Positions 58,292-64,000 of a DNA stretch of 64,000 nucleotides are shown piece after piece. A model generated the notes under the pieces. That model saw only the letters and a list, made by a program, of their open reading frames with translations, ran no database searches and was not told the DNA's origin. The first letter of the stretch is position 1. Each line of letters begins with the position of its first letter. The translations under genes and the position numbers were made by a program. Source of the DNA: Mycolicibacterium sp. GF69 (GTDB lineage: Bacteria; Actinomycetota; Actinomycetes; Mycobacteriales; Mycobacteriaceae); the NCBI RefSeq assembly GCF_003284965.1, contig NZ_QMEW01000011.1, positions 62,001 through 126,000 on the forward strand, given 5' to 3'.

Positions 58292-58354
58292 ATGTCGGTG
58301 CCCCATCGTAGAATTACGGTGTTCGTCCAAACGGGCAGGCGTGCGCGTCTGCTC
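58292..58354 (+). promoter_or_regulatory. Damage-type promoter plus leader hairpin (DNA ligase unit)
   Basis: ATGTCGGTG (58292-58300), eight bases, TAGAAT (58309-58314). Hairpin 58333-58354: base GGGC/GCTC, a paired substitution relative to GGCC/GGTC, with stem AGGCG/CGTCT and loop TGCG. Confidence 0.85.
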
Positions 58355-58375
58355 ACCTACGAAGGGAACTTCAGC

Positions 58376-59449
58376 ATGGATAATTGCGCAGAATCGGCCA
58401 CCCTCTACTTCAAGTCCGGCTCCAGCGACAAGGTGTACCAGGCGCAGATCGACGCCGCAGACGGCGGAGGCTATGTCGTGAACGTTGCCTACGGTCGTCG
58501 AGGCGGATCTTTAGCCACCGGAACCAAGACCAAATCGCCGGTCGATCACGCCGCGGCGCTACGCATCTTCCACAAGGTGCTGTCGGAGAAGCGATCCAAG
58601 GGATACACCGACGGGGACGCAGGAACCCCCTATTTGCACAGCGAGAGCGCGGGCCGCGTTAGTGGGCTGGTGCCGCAGCTGCTCAACGTCATCGACGAGG
58701 CCGAAGTCGGCCGCGTCGTGGCTGACCCGCTGTGGGTCATGCAGGAGAAGTTCGACGGACGGCGGCTCATGCTGCGCAAGGTCGGCGGCACCGTCGAGGG
58801 CATCAACAAGCTCGGCCTCGTCATCAACGTCGCAGCGCCCATCGCCGCTGCGGCACAGACGATTCCGGGTGACTTAGTGCTCGACGGAGAGGCGATCGGA
58901 GACCGCTTCCATGTGTTCGACATGCTCTCCCACGACGGCACCGAGCTGCGTGAGCAGCCCTACAGTGCCCGCTACGGCGCTCTGGCCGCCCTGCTCGACA
59001 GCGCAGGCCCGTCAGCGCACCTCGGGTACGTCGACTGCTGGACCGACGCTGCCGACAAGGCCGACCAGCTCGCAGCACTTCGGACGCGCAACGCCGAGGG
59101 GGCGGTGTTCAAGCGATGGGACGCCCCCTATCGGCAGGGACGCCCCAGCAGCGGCGGCGCGCAACTCAAGCTGAAGTTCGTGGCCACGGCATCCGCGGTG
59201 GTCACCACCATCAACCAACAGCGCAGCGTGGGCGTGAGCCTGCTCGATGGTGGTGGTTGGCGCAGCGTCGGGAACGTGACGGTGCCCGCGAATCAGAACG
59301 TCCCTCAGCTTGGCGATGTCGTCGAGGTGCGCTACCTCTACGCCGCCCAGGTCGGCGGTGCGCTCTATCAGCCCGTCCTGCTGGGTGTTCGCGATGACGT
59401 CGAACCCACCGAGTGCGTCGTGGCTCAACTCAAGTTCAAGGCCAGCTGA
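58376..59449 (+). CDS. ATP-dependent DNA ligase fused to a WGR domain
   Basis: Protein of 357 residues. Residues 9-77 form a WGR-type domain (LYFKSGSSDKVYQAQ, then AYGRRGG at 38-44 and a terminal K-SKGY), a nucleic-acid-binding module better known from PARP proteins. The ligase adenylation domain follows with the nucleophile Lys125 in EKFDGRR, FHVFDML (motif III), EGAVFKR (motif IV) and QLKLKF (motif V). A C-terminal OB-like domain ends with VEVRYLYAA. It would seal nicks in plasmid DNA. GAAGGGAA ribosome site; full damage-type promoter and leader. A terminator follows. Confidence 0.88.
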   Translation: MDNCAESATLYFKSGSSDKVYQAQIDAADGGGYVVNVAYGRRGGSLATGTKTKSPVDHAAALRIFHKVLSEKRSKGYTDGDAGTPYLHSESAGRVSGLVPQLLNVIDEAEVGRVVADPLWVMQEKFDGRRLMLRKVGGTVEGINKLGLVINVAAPIAAAAQTIPGDLVLDGEAIGDRFHVFDMLSHDGTELREQPYSARYGALAALLDSAGPSAHLGYVDCWTDAADKADQLAALRTRNAEGAVFKRWDAPYRQGRPSSGGAQLKLKFVATASAVVTTINQQRSVGVSLLDGGGWRSVGNVTVPANQNVPQLGDVVEVRYLYAAQVGGALYQPVLLGVRDDVEPTECVVAQLKFKAS

Positions 59450-59462
59450 GCACGGCGGCGGC

Positions 59463-59496
59463 GCCCCGAAAGGGTGCGTCAGGCACCCCTCGGGGC
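59463..59496. terminator. Terminator after the DNA ligase
   Basis: Two-step stem GCCCCGA/TCGGGGC with inner GGGTGC/GCACCC and a five-base loop, 14 bases after the ligase stop. It could also serve the convergent minus-strand gene. Confidence 0.8.
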
Positions 59497-59542
59497 ACCG
59501 CCGGAGCCGCTGCGGGACTCGACGGGTGCTCTAGTTGGCCCG

Positions 59543-60103
59543 CTACGTCGGAGGGCTGCGCCGGCCGGCGCGGTCGCCGGCGGAGTAGGCGCCACCGGTC
59601 AACAACGGTGCACCATCCTCAGCGAAGAACGCTGTCTTCAGCGCCGCGGCGGTGAAACCCAGGAAGTGAGACAGCGGAACGAGCGCCAGGAGGCTGAGGG
59701 TCGGATCCGGGGCTGCAGCGACAGGGACGCCGCCGCGGCGCAGCGTTCGATAACCACGCTCCATCTCTCCGAGGGTGAACCCGGCAGCGAGATCATCAGC
59801 AGCCCACGGCAATTCGAGGTAGGGCAGACCAAGCTCATCGCGGATGTCATCGCCGAACACGCCGTAGAGGAACCGTTCGAGCACTTCCCGGTCCGCGGCG
59901 TACAACAGGGTGCGTTCCTCGGCGTCGTCGTCGGCCTGGATCAGCCGCAGCCGGTCTCGCACCTGGCGGATGAGATACCGCGTCGTCGGTGGACCCATTT
60001 GCGATCGCAGCACGAGGGTGTCAGTCGAGTCGTCAGTGCTCCAGGCATAGCCGGCGCCGCGCACCCAGCCGAGACAGTCGGGGCTCAATGCCGGCGCCGC
60101 CAT
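59543..60103 (-). CDS. Possible immunity protein (Imm61-like)
   Basis: Protein of 186 residues starting at the ATG 60103. The pattern WVRGAGYAW, RYLIRQVRDRL, REVLERFLYGVFGDDIRDEL, GLPYLELPW and a C-terminal YRTLRRGG...LVPLSHFLGF resembles mycobacterial Imm61-type immunity proteins, which neutralise toxins carried by type VII-secreted polymorphic proteins. I assign this from memory of the family, so it is tentative. No matching toxin gene is within the window. TACATT (60117-60112) lies eight bases before the start, suggesting a leaderless message. Confidence 0.5.
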   Translation of the reverse strand: MAAPALSPDCLGWVRGAGYAWSTDDSTDTLVLRSQMGPPTTRYLIRQVRDRLRLIQADDDAEERTLLYAADREVLERFLYGVFGDDIRDELGLPYLELPWAADDLAAGFTLGEMERGYRTLRRGGVPVAAAPDPTLSLLALVPLSHFLGFTAAALKTAFFAEDGAPLLTGGAYSAGDRAGRRSPPT

Positions 60104-60364
60104 GGTGAGCAAATGTAGCCTGCCGGCCGATTGGGGCGAGTCCCGCGACCTTGCCTCCGTGCACGCGGAGCCAACTGACCAGGGAATATGCCACGTCCCC
60201 GCCCGCGGGCGATCGCAAGCCCGGCCCTGAGCTGTGGTGCATCAACCAGGTGATCGGCGGGCCGGGCCCAGCACCGCCAGTCTGGTGGCCCGAACTGCGG
60301 GGACGTGACACCTTCGCTGGTCAGAGCTGCAAAAGATGTGCAGAAGCAGCCCGGCGATACGCAT

Positions 60365-60377
60365 TAGGGTGGAGACC
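60365..60377 (+). promoter_or_regulatory. -10 box next to the small HTH gene
   Basis: TAGGGT (60365-60370), seven bases, then ATG 60378. The spacer GGAGACC could also act as a ribosome site. The 260 bases before it (60104-60364) hold no other supported gene. Confidence 0.4.
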
Positions 60378-60626
60378 ATGGCCGACAACGTGCTGCCGAT
60401 GCACCGTGCTGGCCGCGGGCGCCGCGCCCCGGCCTCCGGGCATCTATTCACCGTCAAAGACGTCGCCGACGCCAGCGGACTACCGCAGCCCGCCATCGGC
60501 CAGCTCGTCGGTCGCACATGGACTGACCAGGGGTGGATGTTCACCGCCGACCAGCTGCAACTGGCGATCGACATCGCTGCCGAACGCCGCGCCCAAGCCT
60601 CGCCCGCCGGACCAGACACCAGGTAG
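60378..60626 (+). CDS. Small MerR-like HTH protein
   Basis: Protein of 82 residues with HLFTVKDVADASGLPQPAIGQLVG, then TWTDQGWMFTADQLQLAID: a helix-turn-helix and wing as in minimal MerR/excisionase-type DNA-binding proteins. Basic start, disordered tail. Possible regulator or excisionase-like factor. It may be translated from a leaderless message. Confidence 0.6.
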   Translation: MADNVLPMHRAGRGRRAPASGHLFTVKDVADASGLPQPAIGQLVGRTWTDQGWMFTADQLQLAIDIAAERRAQASPAGPDTR

Positions 60627-60752
60627 CAGCGCAGCAACCCCGGACGCACTTGGGGGCACGCAGCCGGTTCACTGCAGCGTCGCCTCGACCGCCGAGTGTC
60701 CGGCGAGGAAGAAAAACCAGTGCTCGCAGGCAGAATCCGGGGGAGCCGACGG

Positions 60753-60765
60753 TAAATTAACCCAG
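60753..60765 (+). promoter_or_regulatory. -10 box for a leaderless transcript
   Basis: TAAATT (60753-60758), seven bases, then GTG at 60766; no ribosome site. Same geometry as the paralogue at 45644. Confidence 0.5.
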
Positions 60766-62067
60766 GTGTCGCGATTCGTGATCAAGCACGTACAGGCCGG
60801 TCCGCCGGAACTGGCTTCACAGGTGCCAGCTACCGCATCCACAGTGCATCTGCGCCTCGACGAGACCACAGGCGCCCCGGTGTTCCACGCCGCCCTCGAC
60901 GAACCGTGGAAGATCTATCTCCACGACCCTGCGGCCGCGGCCGGCCTCCCCGCGCAGCAGCAGGGCCGCGACGACGCCGGAGCGTTCGCGTGGGTCACCG
61001 AAGTGACCGTGTGGCCGCACCGGCAAGGGGACCAACCGCATCCCGGCATGACCAACTTCGCCATGAACCTCACCTACGTCCTCGATGCGACCCACGAGCA
61101 ACCCCTCGCCGTCATCCTCATCGACGATCTCCCCGACGAACTGACCGCGGACCCCGCCGCCGCACCAGGCGGCACCCAAGTGGTCACGCACACCGCCGCC
61201 GGACAGACATCGGTTGAGACCGCCGGCAGCGAGGAGGCCCAGAAGTCGTTAGTCATGACCGCACAACCCAATTTGGCAGCATCCGTCGGCGGGCTCATAC
61301 TGCACAGTCTGAGGACCAACGGCCAGCTGAGCATTGATATGCCGGTCGACGCCACCTTGGTGCGGCCCCTCAACCCCGCCGATGACGCCGCGCAACGCTG
61401 GCTCGTGACACTCGGCCGCCCCGCGCGCTACGTCGCGCAGGAACACACCGGGGCGCAACGCGCCAAAACCATCTCCGATGTCGTGATCACCGCCGACACC
61501 GAGGCCGCTACCTGGATCACCGGTGACCGGAATCGCGCGGTACGCATCGCCGTGGTCACGGGTGACGACCTCGGCCCCGGTGGCCCGTCCGTGGCCGAGA
61601 TCGGCACTGCCACCGTCGATGTCGTCGGGCAACCGCCCCGCCACCCAGACGCCCAAGGTGACCACGACCTGCCCGGCAGGCTACGTGAGCGCAATGCCAA
61701 TATCCGTGCCCAACTGAGCATCTGGATTGCCCGGCTCACCGTCGCCGCCGGAGAACGGCCCCGCGGCGCCCCGCTGGAGATCCCCAGCTCGCTCGCTCAA
61801 CCAGGCTATTGCCTGGACCAAGAGGAGCTGATCTACCGGCCGCAGGAAGGCCAGCCGCAGGTGTCCACCTGGGACGAGGACGAGCTGCTTTACTGGATCG
61901 TCTCCGACGTCGCCCGCTCACTGGCCAGGATCTGGGTTCGGCGTGCGCCGTCCTACCGCGGCGACGGTGACGAACGCTCCCGAATGCTGCTGCACCAGAG
62001 GTGGTGGACCCTGATGTCGGCGCTGTCCACCGACTGGGGCGACCGCGCGGCGGATAGCCGGGTGTGA
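60766..62067 (+). CDS. Paralogue of the 45644 protein, without membrane anchor
   Basis: Protein of 433 residues beginning VSRFVIKHVQAGPPEL. Residues 1-140 match the N-domain of the 45644 protein (HLRLDETTGAPVFHAALDE; MTNFAMNLTYVLDATHEQPL). The rest is soluble: a second domain repeats related strands (GQLSIDMPVDATLVRPLNPA; TISDVVITADTEAATWI), and the C-terminal 110 residues are helical and charged (DEDELLYWIVSDVARSLARI). No known family. Leaderless start. Two paralogues on one element with different C-termini suggest a common partner bound by the N-domain. Confidence 0.7.
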   Translation: MSRFVIKHVQAGPPELASQVPATASTVHLRLDETTGAPVFHAALDEPWKIYLHDPAAAAGLPAQQQGRDDAGAFAWVTEVTVWPHRQGDQPHPGMTNFAMNLTYVLDATHEQPLAVILIDDLPDELTADPAAAPGGTQVVTHTAAGQTSVETAGSEEAQKSLVMTAQPNLAASVGGLILHSLRTNGQLSIDMPVDATLVRPLNPADDAAQRWLVTLGRPARYVAQEHTGAQRAKTISDVVITADTEAATWITGDRNRAVRIAVVTGDDLGPGGPSVAEIGTATVDVVGQPPRHPDAQGDHDLPGRLRERNANIRAQLSIWIARLTVAAGERPRGAPLEIPSSLAQPGYCLDQEELIYRPQEGQPQVSTWDEDELLYWIVSDVARSLARIWVRRAPSYRGDGDERSRMLLHQRWWTLMSALSTDWGDRAADSRV

Positions 62068-62096
62068 CCGGCGCTCCTTCGCAATCAATCAGCCGG

Positions 62097-62125
62097 CGAC
62101 GGAAACAAACACGCGGCGAGGTACT
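62097..62125 (+). promoter_or_regulatory. GACGGAAAC-N13-GGTACT promoter-like motif (copy 6)
   Basis: CGACGGAAAC (62097-62106), 13 bases, GGTACT (62120-62125), upstream of the third MCK-tagged gene but 208 bases from its ATG. Between them an open frame (62126-62333) reads plausible protein without a clear start, and a GGAGGAGG at about 62199 precedes ATG 62213 of another short frame. I could not decide which is real. Confidence 0.5.
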
Positions 62126-62333
62126 TCTCCAGTAGCGCCAGGCCGCGGGGGACTTTCCGATGCTCCCGTGACGGGATTGAGCCTGGTGATCGTCACGAGG
62201 AGGAGGACGCGCATGGCGTCGGACAGGGCTCGCTGCCGCCCAGTGAAGTGCTGGCCCGGTACCGCCGCAGCGGGCGCCCAGGGCAGACGATGGTCGCGCG
62301 TCCGACCCATCCCGACGGCCGCGTCGAGGGCGC

Positions 62334-62972
62334 ATGTGCAAGTCAGCTGACGAACCCGGCGGTCCCCGCAGGTGCGCCGCAGAAGCGCGCACGCACTACC
62401 AACAGTCGGTGCAGCGCGTTGCCGAGCTGGAGCGCGAGTACGACCGCCTGACCGCCCAACTCGATGCACTCACCGCGCAACGCGAGTCCGTGGTGGGGGA
62501 CATCGACGAGCAGGGGGCCGTGCTGTTCGAGCAGCTCACCGGGCACCGCCCCGTCACCATCACCAACACCCTCGGTCACGAAGTCACCACCAGCTTCACC
62601 GTGGGCGAGCACACCCCGAGCGTGAATCTGCGTTGGCAGGGGCCGCTGCCGTGGGGCTCGTGGCATGACGCGGCCGACCTGGAGCCTGCGATCGCTCACG
62701 CGCTGGCAGTAGCCCTTCAACGTGGACTCTGGAAACGGGACGACCGATTACAGCGAATTCGTCTGCCGCACTGCAATAAAGAGATCAGTCTCGGGTCCAG
62801 TGACAAGATCAAGAACGGTGCATCGTTCATCGTCATCGACACGCGGGAAACCCACGAGTACCGGGGCTCGACGAAGTTCCTGGAACTTGACGGCAAAGCG
62901 GCCAAGCGGTTGGCAGCCGAACTCAAGATCGGCAGTCAGCAGTTGCTCGACCTAGAGCAGAAGGTTCCGTAA
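62334..62972 (+). CDS. MCK-tagged coiled-coil protein
   Basis: Protein of 212 residues. The N-terminal tag MCKSADEPGGPRRCAAEAR matches those at 49404 (minus strand) and 49590. A coiled coil follows (SVQRVAELEREYDRLTAQLD), then a beta-rich domain (PVTITNTLGHEVTTSFTVGE) and a C-terminal region with basic patches (HCNKEISLGSSDKIKNGASF, KFLELDGKAAKRLAAELKIG). No family recognised. A GACGGAAAC-type motif lies upstream, as for the other two tagged genes. No clear Shine-Dalgarno sequence. Confidence 0.6.
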   Translation: MCKSADEPGGPRRCAAEARTHYQQSVQRVAELEREYDRLTAQLDALTAQRESVVGDIDEQGAVLFEQLTGHRPVTITNTLGHEVTTSFTVGEHTPSVNLRWQGPLPWGSWHDAADLEPAIAHALAVALQRGLWKRDDRLQRIRLPHCNKEISLGSSDKIKNGASFIVIDTRETHEYRGSTKFLELDGKAAKRLAAELKIGSQQLLDLEQKVP

Positions 62973-63007
62973 GACGCTGGGGCACAACGTGCGTGAGGTG
63001 CGCCGGC

Positions 63008-64000
63008 TCAGAAGATGCGCTTGACCACGACGTCGGTGGGCATCGCCGCGATGCGCACCACATCGCCGCGCTGCGGAGCGTGCACCACCTGACCGCCGCC
63101 CAGGGCGATCTGCACATGCTCGGGGCCGCGGCTGCTGAAGCGGGAGAACACGAGGTCACCTGGCTGAGCGTCGGCAGGGTTGATGCGCGTGCCCAATTTG
63201 ATCTGGTCGTAGGTCGTGCGGGGGATGTTCTCTCCGGTGGCCTGCGCGGTGGCCCACTGCGACAGCCCCGAGCAGTCGAACCCGCCGCCAGTGGGGCCGT
63301 TGGCGTTGCCGCCGCCCCACACATAGGGCAGCCCCTGGGCGGTCAGCGCTTTCTCCGCCATCCGCCGTCCGGCCTCGCTGCCTCCGCGGCCGGACGGCAG
63401 CGCAGAGGCCATCCCCTGCTCACCGGTGGAGCTGTCTTTCGTCGAGGAGGCCGGTGAGAACGCTGACGCCAAGCTCGCCGCCGGTGAGGACAGCGCACTC
63501 AACGGCGAGCCGCCGCCCCCACCGCCGGGCATGCCGCCGCCGCCCGGCATCCCGCCACCGCCGCCAGGCATGCCACCACCGCCCGGCATCCCGCCGCCGG
63601 CGCCCTGCATCGCCGCCTTGGCCTGTTCGTAATACCGCTGGGCGAGACGGTCGACGAGCACCCGGCGCAGATCGGCCGGCGGCATCTGCGCCCGCACGGT
63701 GTTGGCGCCATTGCCGACGGCATCCACCTTGGCTTGCAGCACGCCCAGCTGTCCCATGGGCGTGCCCTCCACGGGGGCCAACTGCCCGCGGCGGTCGGCG
63801 TAGGTGTTCTGGGTGCCGTTGAGCTCATCGCGGGCTGCGGTCACGTTGGCCGCCGATTCGTCGACGACAGGCACCAGCGAAGGGTCGACCTCGGCCAGGG
63901 CGGCGCTGATCTCGGCCTGGCTCTTGCGCTCGTCGATCAGTTTGTCGATGAAGGCACCCAACCCGCCCGGTAGGGCATTGAGCCGCTGCTGGATCTGGGC
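63008..64000 (-). CDS. NlpC/P60 endopeptidase (5' end beyond the window)
   Basis: Peptidoglycan hydrolase; the frame is open to the right edge, so at least 330 residues are encoded. The N-terminal visible part is helical, WXG100-like or coiled (ARDELNGTQNTYADRRGQL). A Gly/Met/Pro repeat linker (GMPGGGG units, 63519-63606) follows, then the NlpC/P60 domain with the catalytic Cys in FDCSGLSQW and His in PEHVQIALGG, plus PGDLVFSRF. Such hydrolases on ESX-bearing conjugative plasmids are expected to open the wall for the transfer apparatus. A TTG at 63961 is unlikely to be the true start. It converges with the plus-strand gene 35 bases away. Confidence 0.85.
   Translation of the reverse strand, partial: AQIQQRLNALPGGLGAFIDKLIDERKSQAEISAALAEVDPSLVPVVDESAANVTAARDELNGTQNTYADRRGQLAPVEGTPMGQLGVLQAKVDAVGNGANTVRAQMPPADLRRVLVDRLAQRYYEQAKAAMQGAGGGMPGGGGMPGGGGGMPGGGGMPGGGGGGSPLSALSSPAASLASAFSPASSTKDSSTGEQGMASALPSGRGGSEAGRRMAEKALTAQGLPYVWGGGNANGPTGGGFDCSGLSQWATAQATGENIPRTTYDQIKLGTRINPADAQPGDLVFSRFSSRGPEHVQIALGGGQVVHAPQRGDVVRIAAMPTDVVVKRIF
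63519..63606. repeat. GMPGGGG-coding short tandem repeat
   Basis: Near-identical units of CCGCCGCCCGGCAT type repeat across 88 bases, coding for GMPGGGG units on the minus strand in the linker of the P60 protein. Likely variable in length. Confidence 0.7.

Noticed and set aside
47437..58354. Stoperator-type repressor sites like those of mycobacteriophage L5
   Set aside because: The shared TGTC core is followed by a fixed -10 box and not by the CAAG ending of stoperators.
60151..60765. Long in-frame N-terminal extension of the 60766 protein, including LWCINQVIGGPGP and CKRC segments
   Set aside because: It would overlap the small HTH gene, and the paralogue and the -10 box both place the start at 60766.
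1..64000. CRISPR arrays, tRNA or rRNA genes, insertion sequences
   Set aside because: Looked for on both strands; no regularly spaced repeats with spacers, no cloverleaf with a CCA-type end, and no transposase motifs were found.

Overview
The window looks like 64 kb of a large conjugative plasmid of a mycobacterium. It carries part of a plasmid-type ESX (type VII) secretion locus with PE, PPE and Esx substrates, EspG, an EspI-like ATPase, EccD, MycP and EccE. It also has a WhiB-like regulator, GTG starts, many leaderless-looking promoters and high GC. No rRNA, tRNA, CRISPR array, insertion sequence or complete transposase was seen. Both ends cut genes: eccC on the left and an NlpC/P60 hydrolase on the right.

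Layout. 1-11.1 kb: ESX locus, with eccE split by a -1 frame change at a C run. 11.1-14.9 kb: partition genes (ParA, small DNA-binding partner), an XRE-like regulator and a membrane protein behind a structured leader. 15-17.7 kb: WhiB-led operon with overlapping genes and a ParB-like nuclease. 17.7-21.3 kb: DnaB helicase interrupted by a mini-intein with class 3 residues. 21.3-28.4 kb, minus strand: two unknown proteins and a 1563-residue adenine methyltransferase-helicase. 28.5-31.5 kb: small regulator, then a Tap-like/Tpg-like pair resembling the telomere genes of linear actinobacterial replicons, suggesting a linear element or linear ancestry. 31.5-59.5 kb: a long series of small, mostly unknown genes mixed with DNA-processing enzymes (MoxR-VWA pair, SF1 helicase, HerA-like ATPase, C5-methyltransferase, DnaQ-like exonuclease, Cas4/RecB-like nuclease, WGR-DNA ligase, possible ADP-ribosyltransferase). 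59.5-64 kb: possible immunity protein, small HTH protein, two T7SS-plasmid-type unknowns and the P60 hydrolase.

The main discovery is regulatory. Eighteen places match the mycobacterial DNA-damage (RecA_NDp/PafBC) promoter TTGTCRGTG-N8-TANNNT with exactly eight spacer bases, and two more are degenerate. Seventeen of the eighteen are followed by one 22-23-nt RNA hairpin. This hairpin occurs 21 times, has a GGCC/GGTC base, a covarying upper stem and a YGMG tetraloop, and sits just before the ribosome-binding site. Several units also begin with a terminator, so the accessory region reads as terminator - damage promoter - hairpin leader - one to three genes, repeated. A second promoter-like motif, GACGGAAAY-N13-GGTACT, occurs six times, once as a divergent pair. 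I infer that most accessory genes form a regulon that could be switched on by DNA damage or by single-stranded DNA on plasmid entry, with products protecting, repairing, replicating and modifying the incoming plasmid.
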